Positions 30,131-38,799 are shown, numbered from the stretch's first letter. The stretch is 64,000 nt of DNA from Acidobacteriota bacterium (GCA_021781455.1 JAJXWV010000047.1:219130-283129), one strand, 5' to 3'. The notes: generated from the letters alone by a model not told the origin. Translations and numbers: made by a program.

Positions 30131-30430
30131 ATGAACATTCAGCCGATGCTCGCGTACGACACCATCGTCGCGCCGATCGCTTCCGCGTTCATCCTGCTGG
30201 TCATCCTCGTGGTCTCGTTCCGCTCCCGCGCGGTCGTCTTCTGCCAGTACCTGAAGCGGATGACCGGAATCCAGCTCAAGCCGAAGGACGTTCGCCGCGC
30301 TTACGGCGAACGGGGGAAGGAAGGCGTGCGGGACCTGTTCCTCGACCTGATCATCCGGGAAGACCTCAAGCGCGGGCCGCTGGCAGTGCCGGAAGAAGCG
30401 CCGGAGGAACCGGTCGGCGCGAATCCTTAG
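30131..30430 (+). CDS. Small single-pass membrane protein
   Basis: A 99-residue hypothetical protein. One membrane helix is at about residues 13-33 (VAPIASAFILLVILVVSF), followed by a basic cytoplasmic segment (RSRAVVFCQYLKRMTGIQLK) and an acidic/proline tail. It resembles small anchor or adaptor proteins but no family is recognised. The start is ATG 30131. An upstream in-frame start lies in the repeat and is rejected. Its stop TAG is immediately followed by a GTCGCAG repeat. Confidence 0.65.
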   Translation: MNIQPMLAYDTIVAPIASAFILLVILVVSFRSRAVVFCQYLKRMTGIQLKPKDVRRAYGERGKEGVRDLFLDLIIREDLKRGPLAVPEEAPEEPVGANP

Positions 30431-30473
30431 GTCGCAGGGGACGGGTCGCGAGCCGCGGGTCGCAGGTCGCAGG
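30431..30473. repeat. GGTCGCA heptad repeat
   Basis: Imperfect tandem GGTCGCA/GGTCGCG words begin at the base after the TAG stop of the preceding gene. Confidence 0.65.
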
Positions 30474-30522
30474 TTCCCCGAATCTGATTCGATCCCGGAG
30501 CACAGGCGGCCTGGCCGCCGTC

Positions 30523-30650
30523 AGAATTTAGCGGCGGCCGTCAGGCCGCCGAGGCAAGCGATCGGGCCAGCGTAAGAGGGCACGAAGTGCCCGACAGAAT
30601 GCTCGAGGAACAGATCCAATACCTGGGGTGATCGACGGCGGCCTGACGGC
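30523..30650. repeat. Dispersed structured element, copy 1
   Basis: A core of about 78 bases (from AGAATTTAGCGGCGGCCGTC to GTGCCCGACAGAA) is shared almost unchanged with 63735-63812. It contains two compact hairpins, GGCGGCC-GTCA-GGCCGCC and GGGCAC-GAA-GTGCCC. It ends near 30650 with GGCGGCCTGACGGCC, the inverse of the first hairpin. The gap 30431-30730 contains only this element and the preceding heptads. It could be a mobile palindromic element or encode a small RNA. Confidence 0.8.
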
Positions 30651-30730
30651 CCCGCTGAATTGTGTCGGCGGCTCCCGCCGCCCCTCCCCACCTTCCCCAG
30701 GCGGGCAGATCTGTAGCACGATGCGCGGCG

Positions 30731-31924
30731 ATGAAACGCGCATTGCTGCTTCTGTTTTTCCTGCCGGCCCTCGCTCTGGCGCAGACGAGCGAGCAGATCA
30801 CCTTCCAGCGCACGTTCCTCCTTCGCAACGTCAGCGGCACGGCCTTCAACCCCGGGCCGAATCCCCATCACGTGCATCTCTACGCCGGCGACGTCTGGAC
30901 GTCGTACGTCGAGGGAGCCGCATTCCTCACGCACCTCACCGAAAGCGGCCCGGCCGTGCGCGAGACCGCAAACTTCTCCACGAACTGGATCGGCATGGGC
31001 TCGCAGCGCTCTCTCGGCGCGCGCGGGCTGCTGCTGCTGCGGGCGCGCGGATCCTTCGAGCCATTGACCGTGCCGAAGGAGGGGTATCCGCAGCTCGTCC
31101 AGTTCATCTCTGCCGAAGGCGGCGGACCGCTGCTCGACCGGATGCGCGCACACGATGCGGTGGGCGAGCTCGCCGCAGACCTGGCGTTTCGCATGAGCAC
31201 CGCGTCCTTCATCCATCTTTATGCCGGTGCTGTCGGAGACCCGGCGTTAGGTCCCGTGCCGTATGCGCAGCGCGCCTCCTCGGAAGAATTCGCAGAGGCG
31301 CCCTTCTCGTACGACGTGGCAGAGACGGCCCACGAGGCCACGCGCGTGCTGACCGGAGGCATCGGGGGCACGATGGCCGTCCTCGAAGGCGGCGTGTTCC
31401 ACCACAGCGTGACGACGGGACGGCATGGCGGAGTGGACGACGGCCCGATCGACTCCTGGAGCGGGCGTCTGACGCTGACACCGGTGCAGAACCTGGCCCT
31501 GCAGATTTCCCACGGCGCCCTCGGCGACACGAAACGGAAGATGACCAGCGCCTCGATCAGCTATGGCACCGACCACGTGTCCAGCAGCGCCATCTGGACG
31601 CGCCGGGAGAGCGATCTCACGCCGGTGACGCTCTCGTCGTTCGCCTTCGAGCTCCTGCTGCGCGCCACGCGGAGCGCGTTCATGGCGCGCGCGGAACGCG
31701 TCGACGACCGGCTCAGCCCAAATCAGCAGCTCTTCGTCAACCCGCGAACGCACCTCACGTTCGGCTATCTCTTCGACGTGCTGGCGCGCGGCGGCTACCG
31801 GGCCGGGTTAGGCGTGAACCTCGACTACCACAACGACTTCAACACGCTCCCCGCCTACTACGGCCACAAGCCCCAGTCGATCTACCTGTTCGCGCGTGTC
31901 CGGACCGAGGCAATGCGGCGGTGA
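30731..31924 (+). CDS. Secreted/outer-membrane beta-rich hypothetical protein
   Basis: A 397-residue exported protein. A signal peptide is clear (LLLLFFLPALALAQ, cleavage after ALA). The mature sequence alternates short amphipathic strands with Gly and aromatic residues throughout (for example HVHLYAGDVWTSYVEGAAF, SASISYGTDHVSSSAIWTRR, THLTFGYLFDVLARGGYRAG), suggesting an outer-membrane beta-barrel. HHVHLYAGD near the N-terminus could bind metal. No family is recognised. The start is ATG 30731, chosen because it opens the signal peptide. Confidence 0.7.
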   Translation: MKRALLLLFFLPALALAQTSEQITFQRTFLLRNVSGTAFNPGPNPHHVHLYAGDVWTSYVEGAAFLTHLTESGPAVRETANFSTNWIGMGSQRSLGARGLLLLRARGSFEPLTVPKEGYPQLVQFISAEGGGPLLDRMRAHDAVGELAADLAFRMSTASFIHLYAGAVGDPALGPVPYAQRASSEEFAEAPFSYDVAETAHEATRVLTGGIGGTMAVLEGGVFHHSVTTGRHGGVDDGPIDSWSGRLTLTPVQNLALQISHGALGDTKRKMTSASISYGTDHVSSSAIWTRRESDLTPVTLSSFAFELLLRATRSAFMARAERVDDRLSPNQQLFVNPRTHLTFGYLFDVLARGGYRAGLGVNLDYHNDFNTLPAYYGHKPQSIYLFARVRTEAMRR

Positions 31925-31944
31925 ATCGGATTGCGGATTGCGCC

Positions 31945-32078
31945 CCCGTCACTCTGAGCCGGCGGAACCGCGGGGGTGGTTGGACGGGCGGGAGCGGTGA
32001 AGCGCGGCGAAGAGTCTCTTACCGGGACGATTTGTAAGAGCGTCAAGGGGGGGGCAGGCTGGAAAGCCTGCCCTACAC
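31945..32078. repeat. Partial palindromic element plus AGGCTTTCCAGCCT hairpin
   Basis: 31945-32035 is the left part of the dispersed 170-bp element (CCCGTCACTCTGAGCCGG, then GCGGCGAAGAGTCTCTTACC). It is followed at 32050-32078 by the hairpin GGCAGGCTGGAAAGCCTGCC, a short version of the element found in dnaE. Confidence 0.8.
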
Positions 32079-32084
32079 GGGGGC

Positions 32085-32762
32085 CTACTCCCCCAGCCGC
32101 TCGCGCAGCGTCCGCAGCTCCTCGGTGAGCGCGGCCACCTGCTCCTCGAGCCGGACCACGCGCGCAGAGAGCGGCTCGGCCGACGGGCGCGACTGGTGTT
32201 CTTCCGGCTCGGCGACATCGACGACTGAGCCGCCGATGGCGTGCATCCAGCGCTGCTCCTTCTGGCCGGGCCTTCTCGACAGCTCGACGACGAGCGGCTC
32301 GCTCTGGGAAGCCATGTCCCGCAACAGGTTCTCGACTTCGGCGATGCTCTCGAACGACTGCAGCCGGTCGCTGCGCCCGCGCAACTCCCCCGCCGTCTGC
32401 GCGCCGCGAAGCATCAGCAGCGTGAGCAGCGCCTTCTCCCGGCGGTTGATGTGCCAGACGTGATCGAGATTGTGGTCGTAGCGGACGGCGCGTCCGCCTA
32501 ACACCTTCCAGACGAGCTTCTCGTCCTGCAGGCGGTCCAGTGCGCGCGCCAGATCGGCTTCGCCGAGGTCCATGACCGGCTCCCGGTTCGACTTCTGATC
32601 GCAGGCGGCGAGCAGTGCGTTGAGGGTCAGCGGGTAGTACTCCGGCGTGGTCAGCTGCTTCTCCATCAGGCTTCCGAGAACGCGGATCTCGACCGGGTCG
32701 AGAGGCCGCGGAAGCTTCGGCCGCTGCGTGGATTCCGTGTCGAGGGGCGGGACGTAGCTCAT
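32085..32762 (-). CDS. yceH: YceH/UPF0502 family protein
   Basis: A 225-residue cytoplasmic protein of the DUF480 family (two winged-helix-like domains). Family signatures are visible: LPRPLDPVEIRVLGSLMEKQ, TPEYYPLTLNALLAACDQKS, LMLRGAQTAGELRGRSDRL. The C-terminal coiled coil (RVVRLEEQVAALTEELRTLR) is also typical. The biochemical role is not established; a transcription-factor-like or stress role is inferred from the fold. The start is ATG 32762, eight bases after a TACAAT -10 box (32771-32776), with no Shine-Dalgarno. Confidence 0.9.
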   Translation of the reverse strand: MSYVPPLDTESTQRPKLPRPLDPVEIRVLGSLMEKQLTTPEYYPLTLNALLAACDQKSNREPVMDLGEADLARALDRLQDEKLVWKVLGGRAVRYDHNLDHVWHINRREKALLTLLMLRGAQTAGELRGRSDRLQSFESIAEVENLLRDMASQSEPLVVELSRRPGQKEQRWMHAIGGSVVDVAEPEEHQSRPSAEPLSARVVRLEEQVAALTEELRTLRERLGE

Positions 32763-32803
32763 GGGGCGGGATTGTATGCGCGCGAGGTTTGCGTGGGTGG
32801 TCG

Positions 32804-32898
32804 CCGGGTCACCGAGTCACCCGGTCACCCGGTAGAACCCGGTGACTCGGTGACCTGGTGACCTCGTGACCGCCTCACACGCCGGTTGCCAGGTCACC
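32804..32898. repeat. GGTGACC period-8 inverted repeat at the glpD 3' end
   Basis: Tandem octamers (CACCGAGT, CACCCGGT twice) form the left arm and GGTGACTC/GGTGACCT the right arm, with a short loop near 32832. The right end GGTCACC contains the stop codon of the glpD-like gene (32894-32896). Confidence 0.85.
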
Positions 32899-34072
32899 CC
32901 TTCACCGCGAACAGCGGCTCGCTCGCCTTTCGCGGCCGGCCGAAGTAGTTGTCCACGCGCATCGACACGCGGCGGGCCAGGGCCATGAAGGTCGTCATCT
33001 TGCCGCCGAACACGTTGATGAGGTTTCCCCGTCGCAGGACCCGGTACTCGCGGCCGATGGCGCTCGGGTTCGAGGCCCGGCCGACGAGCGGGCGGACTCC
33101 GGCAAACGTCGAAGCGATGTCGGAAACCGAGATCGGGTTGCGGAAGTAGCGGTTGAATCGCGCGATCAGGTACTCGATCTCCGCCGGCGATGGGGCCACG
33201 GAGTCCGCCGGCTCCTTCTGCACGACCTCCGTGGTCCCGACGAGCGTCGCTCCCTTCCACGGCAGGACGAAGAAGACCCGGCGGTCGTCGATCGACTGCA
33301 GGAGGGCCCCTACGTCGCTGATCTGCTGCTTCAGCACGAGATGCGTCCCGCGCACGAGCGAAAGCCGGTAGGAGGCGCGGATGTGGTTGGCGTCGAGGAT
33401 CTCGTTGACCCACGGTCCGGCCGCGTTGACGACGAGGTCGAAGCGCTGCTCGGCGCCGTCCGAGGTGCGTACGATCCAGCCGTTTCCATCGGATCGCAGT
33501 GCGTCGACGCGCGTGAGCTCGCGAGCGCTCGCCCCTTCGCGGACCGCCGACGCGATGACGGTGCAGACGAGCTCGCGATCGTCGACCTGCGCGTCCCAGT
33601 ACGAAAAACCGCCGCGCAGCCCGTCGCGCCGGATCGGCACACGAGCGGCGATCTGCTCGGCCGACAGCGAGCGATGGCGATGGATGTTCCGCTTCCCGGC
33701 CAGGAGGTCGTAGAGCATGAGCCCGACTTTGATCTCGAATCGCGTGCGGGGACTGTCGTCGTAGACCGGCAGGAGAATCTCCAGCGGCCTGACCAGCTGC
33801 GGCAGGTGCTCGAGGAGCCAGCCGCGTTCGTGGAGCGACTCGCGCACGAGACCGATCTGGAAGTTCTCGAGATAGCGCAGGCCGCCATGGATCATCTTGG
33901 TCGTCGCCGACGAGGTCTGCGCTCCGAACGAGCCCTTTTCGAAAAGCTCGACCGAGTAGCGTTTGCGCGCCAGCTCCCAGGCGATGCCCGCGCCGTTGAT
34001 GCCGCCGCCGATGATGGCCACGCGCGGACGCGGGCCGGGAGTCAGCGAGCTACGGATCACGTCGACAGTCAT
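32894..34072 (-). CDS. glpD: FAD-dependent glycerol-3-phosphate dehydrogenase, short form
   Basis: A 392-residue flavoprotein oxidising sn-glycerol-3-phosphate to dihydroxyacetone phosphate at the membrane. The FAD motif is VAIIGGGINGAGIAWELA (about 18-35). GlpD signatures are SSATTKMIHGGLRYLENFQ, LVRESLHERGWLLEHLPQLV, WDAQVDDREL, VNAAGPW and GGKMTTFMALAR near residue 365. Typical GlpD/GlpA proteins are about 500-550 residues and continue for about 130 residues after this motif. That C-terminal domain is missing and the stop codon lies in a period-8 repeat. It may be truncated, or belong to a naturally short subgroup. No glpK or glpF is nearby. Confidence 0.87.
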   Translation of the reverse strand: MTVDVIRSSLTPGPRPRVAIIGGGINGAGIAWELARKRYSVELFEKGSFGAQTSSATTKMIHGGLRYLENFQIGLVRESLHERGWLLEHLPQLVRPLEILLPVYDDSPRTRFEIKVGLMLYDLLAGKRNIHRHRSLSAEQIAARVPIRRDGLRGGFSYWDAQVDDRELVCTVIASAVREGASARELTRVDALRSDGNGWIVRTSDGAEQRFDLVVNAAGPWVNEILDANHIRASYRLSLVRGTHLVLKQQISDVGALLQSIDDRRVFFVLPWKGATLVGTTEVVQKEPADSVAPSPAEIEYLIARFNRYFRNPISVSDIASTFAGVRPLVGRASNPSAIGREYRVLRRGNLINVFGGKMTTFMALARRVSMRVDNYFGRPRKASEPLFAVKG

Positions 34073-34104
34073 GGGCTTGCGTCCAGCGCAAAGAGGCGCC
34101 GGAC

Positions 34105-35337
34105 ATGGCAGCCCAAATGCAATGGCTGAGCCCTGTGAGCCTTCAAGAGCTCGTGGCCGCTCCGGTCTTCCGCCGGACGGACGATTCCGACAACGGTGAC
34201 CTCGCCATCATGCTGACCGGCGGGGGCGCCCGAGCTGCTTATCAGGTCGGCCTGCTGCGCGGCATCGCCCGGCACTTCCCTAACCTTCGTTTTCAAATCA
34301 TCACCGGCGCGTCGGCCGGCGCCATCAATGCCATCTTCCTGGCCGCTCACGAAGGCACGTTGACCGAGAAGATCGACAACATGGCCGAGGCCTGGAGCGA
34401 GCTTCAGTGCGACCATATTTTCCGCTTCGACGTGCGCTCCGTGATTCCGTTCCGCTCGGCGCTCGCTTCGCTTTTTCCGCGGCACAAGTGGAGCCGGCCG
34501 CATGGAGTCTTCGACACCACGCCGCTGCGCCGGTTGCTCGAGCGTGTCCTGCACACGGACTCTGGCGTTCCCATCGACGGCGTCATCCGCAATGTCCGCT
34601 CCGGAGATCTGCATGCAGTGGCGCTCATCACCCTCGATTATTCGACTGGCCAGAGTGTTCGCTGGGTGCAAGGGCGGGCCATGGATGTCTTCGAAGGGCC
34701 GAACCGCCGCAGCGCCAGGACCGAGCTGACCATCGAGCACGTCCTCGCTTCGGCCGCACTGCCATTCGTCTTCCCGGCCGTGCGCATCGGTTCGCAGTGG
34801 CACGGCGATGGTGGCATCCGCCTCGCGGCGCCCCTCTCCTCCGCCGTTCACCTCGGCGCCGGCCGCATCGTGGCCATGTCCACCGGTTATCAGCGCACTG
34901 CCGACGAGGCGGACACGCCGGTGGTGACCGGCTATCCGCCGGCGATGCAGATCCTGTCGCAGCTGGTCAACGCCGTATTCATCGACGCCATCGAGGAGGA
35001 CGTCACCCGGATGGAACGAATGAACGACATGATCCGGCGCCTCAGCCCCGCGGAGCGAAACGGCTTCAAGCCCATCGACCTCCTGGTCCTCCGCCCATCC
35101 GTCGACCTCGGCAAACTGGCCGCCGAATACGAGCAGTACCTGCCGCGCAGTCTCAAGATGCTGATGCGCTCACTGGGGACGAAAGAGACGGCTTCTCCCG
35201 ATTTCATCTCCATGCTCATGTTCGAGCCTCGCTACACGGAGCGTCTCCTGGCCATCGGCGAGGCGGATGTGGAATCGCGGCTCGACGAGCTGCGCTGCTT
35301 TTTCGAGGAGGACGCCCAGGCGCTGAGCGCCGTGTGA
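34105..35337 (+). CDS. Patatin-like phospholipase
   Basis: A 410-residue lipid acyl hydrolase of the patatin/RssA type. The oxyanion loop is GGGARAAYQVGLLRG near residue 39. The nucleophile is S70 in GASAG (TGASAGAINA) and the partner aspartate is D235 in HGDGGI. After the catalytic domain (to about 290) there is a helical C-terminal region of unknown role. There is no signal peptide, so it is probably cytoplasmic or membrane-associated. It starts 32 bases from the divergent glpD-like gene. Since both act on glycerophospholipid-related molecules, shared control is possible but unproven. Confidence 0.9.
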   Translation: MAAQMQWLSPVSLQELVAAPVFRRTDDSDNGDLAIMLTGGGARAAYQVGLLRGIARHFPNLRFQIITGASAGAINAIFLAAHEGTLTEKIDNMAEAWSELQCDHIFRFDVRSVIPFRSALASLFPRHKWSRPHGVFDTTPLRRLLERVLHTDSGVPIDGVIRNVRSGDLHAVALITLDYSTGQSVRWVQGRAMDVFEGPNRRSARTELTIEHVLASAALPFVFPAVRIGSQWHGDGGIRLAAPLSSAVHLGAGRIVAMSTGYQRTADEADTPVVTGYPPAMQILSQLVNAVFIDAIEEDVTRMERMNDMIRRLSPAERNGFKPIDLLVLRPSVDLGKLAAEYEQYLPRSLKMLMRSLGTKETASPDFISMLMFEPRYTERLLAIGEADVESRLDELRCFFEEDAQALSAV

Positions 35338-35434
35338 GGCGGGCGGACGAGCCGATTCCCTGCGATCGCGAACGGGCGCAGCCGCGTGCCGCTTCGCACC
35401 AGCAGTGCGGAACTGAGATAATCGCGCTCAACCT

Positions 35435-36574
35435 ATGGCGGTCCTACGTCTCGAGCTTCTCGGCGATTATCAGATTCACTCTGCGTCAGGCGATCTCGTC
35501 ACGTTGTCGGCGAAGAAGTCGCTGGCGCTCCTCGCCTATCTTTCCGTCAAGCCCGGCCAGCGCGTGTCGCGGGACAAGATCGCAGGACTGCTCTGGAGCA
35601 GCACGGGACCCGAGCAGGCGCGCCAGAGCCTGCGCCAGCTGCTTTCGACGCTGCGCAAGGAGCTGGCTCAGCTTTCCCCCGACCACGTCATCCTCGTCGA
35701 GGAATCGGATTTTCTTGGGCTCGACACGGCGCTCGTCAGCGCCGATGTCGCCGAGTTCGAGATGCTGCTGGCGACCGGCACCGAGGAGTCTCTCCAGAAA
35801 GCGCTGGTGCTTTATCGAGGCGATTTCCTCGACGGCTTCACCATCACCGAAGACCGCTTCGACCAGTGGGTGCTGGGCGAGCGCGACCGGCTTCACCGGG
35901 CTGCGCTGCGCGCGCACACGTACCTCGTCGAGACGCTGACCAAACGCGGAGCGGCGGATGAAGCGATCGGCGTAGCGCAGCAGTCGCTGCGGATCGATCC
36001 GCTGCAGGAGGCCATGCACCGCACTCTCATGCGGCTCTACATGCAGGGCGGCGACTACTCGGCGGCCCTCCAGCAGTACGACACCTGCGCACGCGTTCTC
36101 AAGCGGGAGCTGGGTGTCGATCCGGACGCCGAGACGCGCGCGCTGCAGCAGAACATCGCCCAGCTGCGCTCGAAGCGCGCCACCCATCAGCCGTCCGCGA
36201 AAGAGCGGGCCACGACGATTCTCGTCGTCGAGGACAACGTGCTCAACCGCGAGCTGACCAATGCCGTGCTCAAGTCGGCAGGCTATGACGTCCTGGTCGC
36301 CAAGGACGGCGCCGAGGCGTTGATGCTGCTCGGCCACGTGAGTGTCGACCTGATGCTGCTCGACATCGACCTTCCTTTCGTCGACGGCCACACCGTGCTG
36401 CAGGCCGTCAAGGAGAAGGGCATCACCATCCCCGCGATCTTCGTCTCCGGCCTGCCCGGCGAAGAGCCCGAGGTCAAGGCCTTCGAGATCGGCGCCGTCG
36501 ACTTCATCCACAAGCCGGTGAAGAACACGGTGCTACTGGCGCGGGTCAAGCGGGCCCTCGGCGAGTCTTCCTGA
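35435..36574 (+). CDS. BTAD winged-helix regulator fused to a receiver domain
   Basis: A 379-residue transcription factor of unusual order. Residues 1-95 are an OmpR-like winged helix of the SARP type (LRLELLGDYQIHSASGD, then LLWSSTGPEQARQSLRQLLS). Residues about 96-250 are a bacterial transcriptional activation (BTAD) domain with TPR-like helices. Residues about 260-379 are a C-terminal receiver (TILVVEDNVLNRELTNAVLK) with phosphoacceptor D310 in LLDIDLPFVDG and K in FIHKPVKN. Classical response regulators have the receiver first. A GATAAT box (35417-35422) lies 12 bases before the ATG. The stop TGA lies in a TCCTGAGTCCCGAGTCCC stretch. The receiver gene downstream converges on it. Confidence 0.92.
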   Translation: MAVLRLELLGDYQIHSASGDLVTLSAKKSLALLAYLSVKPGQRVSRDKIAGLLWSSTGPEQARQSLRQLLSTLRKELAQLSPDHVILVEESDFLGLDTALVSADVAEFEMLLATGTEESLQKALVLYRGDFLDGFTITEDRFDQWVLGERDRLHRAALRAHTYLVETLTKRGAADEAIGVAQQSLRIDPLQEAMHRTLMRLYMQGGDYSAALQQYDTCARVLKRELGVDPDAETRALQQNIAQLRSKRATHQPSAKERATTILVVEDNVLNRELTNAVLKSAGYDVLVAKDGAEALMLLGHVSVDLMLLDIDLPFVDGHTVLQAVKEKGITIPAIFVSGLPGEEPEVKAFEIGAVDFIHKPVKNTVLLARVKRALGESS

Positions 36575-36583
36575 GTCCCGAGT

Positions 36584-36751
36584 CCCGTCACTCTGAGCCG
36601 GCGGACCCGCCGGGGTGCGGACGGGCGGGAGCGGTGGAGCGCGGCGAAGAGTCTCTTACCGGGACGATTCGTAGGCTGGAGACTCTTCGCCGCGCTGCGC
36701 CGCTCCACCCAACCGCCCTTCCCCGCGGCTCCCCCGGCTCAGAGTGACGGG
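36584..36751. repeat. Dispersed about 170-bp palindromic element, copy 2 (complete)
   Basis: Ends CCCGTCACTCTGAGCCGG (36584) and CCGGCTCAGAGTGACGGG (36751) are exact inverted copies. Inner arms GGTGGAGCGCGGCGAAGAGT and its partner ACTCTTCGCCGCGCTGCGCC are also inverted. It occupies most of the convergent gap between the BTAD-receiver and receiver genes, where it could serve as a bidirectional terminator. Confidence 0.9.
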
Positions 36752-36784
36752 AGGTCGTCCCGATTGCTAGCGTGCCCGCAAGCC

Positions 36785-37147
36785 CTATTCGCTCGCCACG
36801 GCGCAGATCGCGCGAACGGCTCGCTGGAGCTCGGCCTCATCGGATTTTCCGATCACTTCCACGCGACCGGTGAGTTTCCGGCGAACCTCGTCACGATCCG
36901 AGCTGGTCATGACGATCACATTGTCGAGCTCGTCACCGACCTCTTCGCGAAGGTACGTCAGGACGCCGAAACCGCTGTGCCGCGGCAGGTCGGCGTCGAT
37001 CACGATGGCGTCGTAGGCCTCCGACTCGAGCTTCTGGATGGCGTCCCATCCGTCCGTAGCGGTGTCGGTGGTCAACCGCGACTGCCCGCCCGCGCGTTCG
37101 ATCGCCTGGGAGATGAGAGGGTTGTCTTCGACCACCAGGATTCTCAT
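36785..37147 (-). CDS. Stand-alone CheY-like receiver protein
   Basis: A 120-residue single-domain response regulator. Acidic pocket EDN at residues 7-9 (MRILVVEDNPLISQAIE), phosphoacceptor D51 in AIVIDADLP, T/S in MTSSD near 81, and conserved K101 (VIGKSDE). The usual proline after the lysine is Ser. With no output domain it must act through protein partners. No histidine kinase is in the neighbourhood, but the convergent BTAD-receiver protein suggests a shared signalling theme. The start is ATG 37147. A longer in-frame version would add unrelated residues. Confidence 0.88.
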   Translation of the reverse strand: MRILVVEDNPLISQAIERAGGQSRLTTDTATDGWDAIQKLESEAYDAIVIDADLPRHSGFGVLTYLREEVGDELDNVIVMTSSDRDEVRRKLTGRVEVIGKSDEAELQRAVRAICAVASE

Positions 37148-37198
37148 GGGAGCCCTCGAGGCACCCATGCAAACGCTGCGCAAGGTCTGCCACGAAGC

Positions 37199-38575
37199 CT
37201 AGGCAATGCAGCGCAGAATCGCCTCGGCCGACCTCACCACGTCCTCGTCCGACGTCGACCAGTTCGAGACCGAGATGCGCATCGCGGCCACGCCGTGCCA
37301 CGTCGTTCCGGCGAGCCAGCACGTGCCTTCGCGCTGGACGCGGGCGATGACGTCGCGGGTGAGCTTGTCGTCGTCACCAAAGCGGACCAGAACCTGGTTG
37401 AGGACCACGTCGTTGAGGATCTTCACACGAGGATCGCGCCCGAGGATCTCGGCGAAGCGGCGGGCATGAGCGCAACAGCGGTCGACGAGGTTCTCCACAC
37501 CGCGGCGGCCAAGGGCGCGCAGAGCTGCATACACAGTGAAGCCGCGGCCCCGGCGCGAGAAGTCGGGAACCCAGTCGACCGAATCGCGCTCCGCTCCGGT
37601 GGTCTGCTCGAGATAGGCGGCGCTGACGGTCATGGCGGCGCGGTGCACCGCCGGGTCGCGGACGATCACGATTCCGTTGTCGAATGGCACGTTGAGCCAC
37701 TTGTGGGCGTCGGTGGCCCATGAATCGGCGAGCTCGGCGCCATCGAGAAGTGACCGGCGGTCGCGGCTGGCGCGTCCCCACAGGCCGAACGCGGCGTCGA
37801 CGTGCAGCCAGGCGCCGTGCTCGTGCGCGATCGAGGCGATCTCGCGCAGCGGATCCACGGCTCCGGTATTCACGTTACCCGCCTGCGCGCAGACGATGGT
37901 CGGCCGCTTCGAGCCGCGCAGCAGATCCGCAAGAGCATCCGGACGCATCCGTCCCTGCCCGTCCGTCGCGGCTTCGCGCAGGGACTTCAGCCCGAATCCC
38001 AGCATGCGCAGAGACGTATGGATCGTGACGTGCGCCTCGGCTCCCGCCACGATGTCGACCGCCGGCGCACCGGCCAGGCCGCCTTCCTCGACGTTCCAAC
38101 CGGCTTGCCGCAGCACGCCGTGACGGGCAGCCGCGAGCGCGGTGAAATTCGCCATCTGCCCACCCGTGACGAATCCGACACTCGATTGGCGCGGCAGATC
38201 GAGAACGTCGAGCAGCCATTCGCGGGCGATCTCCTCGACGACCGAAGCGAGCGGCGAAACCGCGAAGATCCCGCTGTTCTGGTCCCACGACGACACCAGC
38301 CAGTCGGTCGCCACGGCCACGGGAAGCGACCCACCGATGACGAAGCCGAAATAGCGTGGACCCGCGCTGCCGACCGTACCGCGAGGCGCCTGCTGCGCAA
38401 GCGCGTCGATGACGGCATCCGGGCTCTCGCCCTGGTCGGTCAGCGGGACGCGCAGCGCGGCGAGAAGCTCATCCCGAGTCGCCCGCGCGCCGACATGCCG
38501 CTCGGGCAGAGCCTCCAGATATTCGACGGCGTAACCGGCGGCGCGATGCAGAATCTCCTCGTTGACGATCTTCAT
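37199..38575 (-). CDS. Group II PLP-dependent amino-acid decarboxylase
   Basis: A 458-residue PLP enzyme of the aromatic-amino-acid/glutamate decarboxylase type. Visible: PRYFGFVIGGSLPVAVATDW, GFVTGGQMANFTALAAARH, the ring-stacking His in EAHVTIHTSLRMLG, HVDAAFGLWG, and the Schiff-base K292 in SWATDAHKWLNVPFDNG. It resembles the bacterial TDC/AADC-like branch. The amine product cannot be predicted. The start is ATG 38575 with a TATCGT -10-like word (38584-38589) eight bases upstream. Confidence 0.9.
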   Translation of the reverse strand: MKIVNEEILHRAAGYAVEYLEALPERHVGARATRDELLAALRVPLTDQGESPDAVIDALAQQAPRGTVGSAGPRYFGFVIGGSLPVAVATDWLVSSWDQNSGIFAVSPLASVVEEIAREWLLDVLDLPRQSSVGFVTGGQMANFTALAAARHGVLRQAGWNVEEGGLAGAPAVDIVAGAEAHVTIHTSLRMLGFGLKSLREAATDGQGRMRPDALADLLRGSKRPTIVCAQAGNVNTGAVDPLREIASIAHEHGAWLHVDAAFGLWGRASRDRRSLLDGAELADSWATDAHKWLNVPFDNGIVIVRDPAVHRAAMTVSAAYLEQTTGAERDSVDWVPDFSRRGRGFTVYAALRALGRRGVENLVDRCCAHARRFAEILGRDPRVKILNDVVLNQVLVRFGDDDKLTRDVIARVQREGTCWLAGTTWHGVAAMRISVSNWSTSDEDVVRSAEAILRCIA

Positions 38576-38640
38576 GGCGCGCAACGATAAGGCACTGCGG
38601 GAGCGGATGTGGATGGAACTTCTGCTGACGTTGGGGCAAC

Positions 38641-38757
38641 CTCATAGTGCTGAGTACTGAGTGCTGAGTACTGAGTGCTGAGTACTGAGTCCGCCCACCC
38701 GACCTGGGGCTACTCAGTACTCAGCACTCGGTACTCAGCACTACTCAGCACTATGAG
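38641..38757. repeat. CTGAGTA/CTGAGTG inverted repeat in a divergent gap
   Basis: Left arm CTCATAGTGCTGAG then CTGAGTG/CTGAGTA heptads (38641-38690). The right arm is ACTCAGTACTCAGC words ending AGCACTATGAG (38757). The terminal CTCATAGTGCT is an exact complement of the other end. It separates the divergent decarboxylase and ispG genes. Confidence 0.93.
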
Positions 38758-38799
38758 CGCCGCGGAATGTTTGGGTTTTCAGGGCGTTAGCACAAAAAC

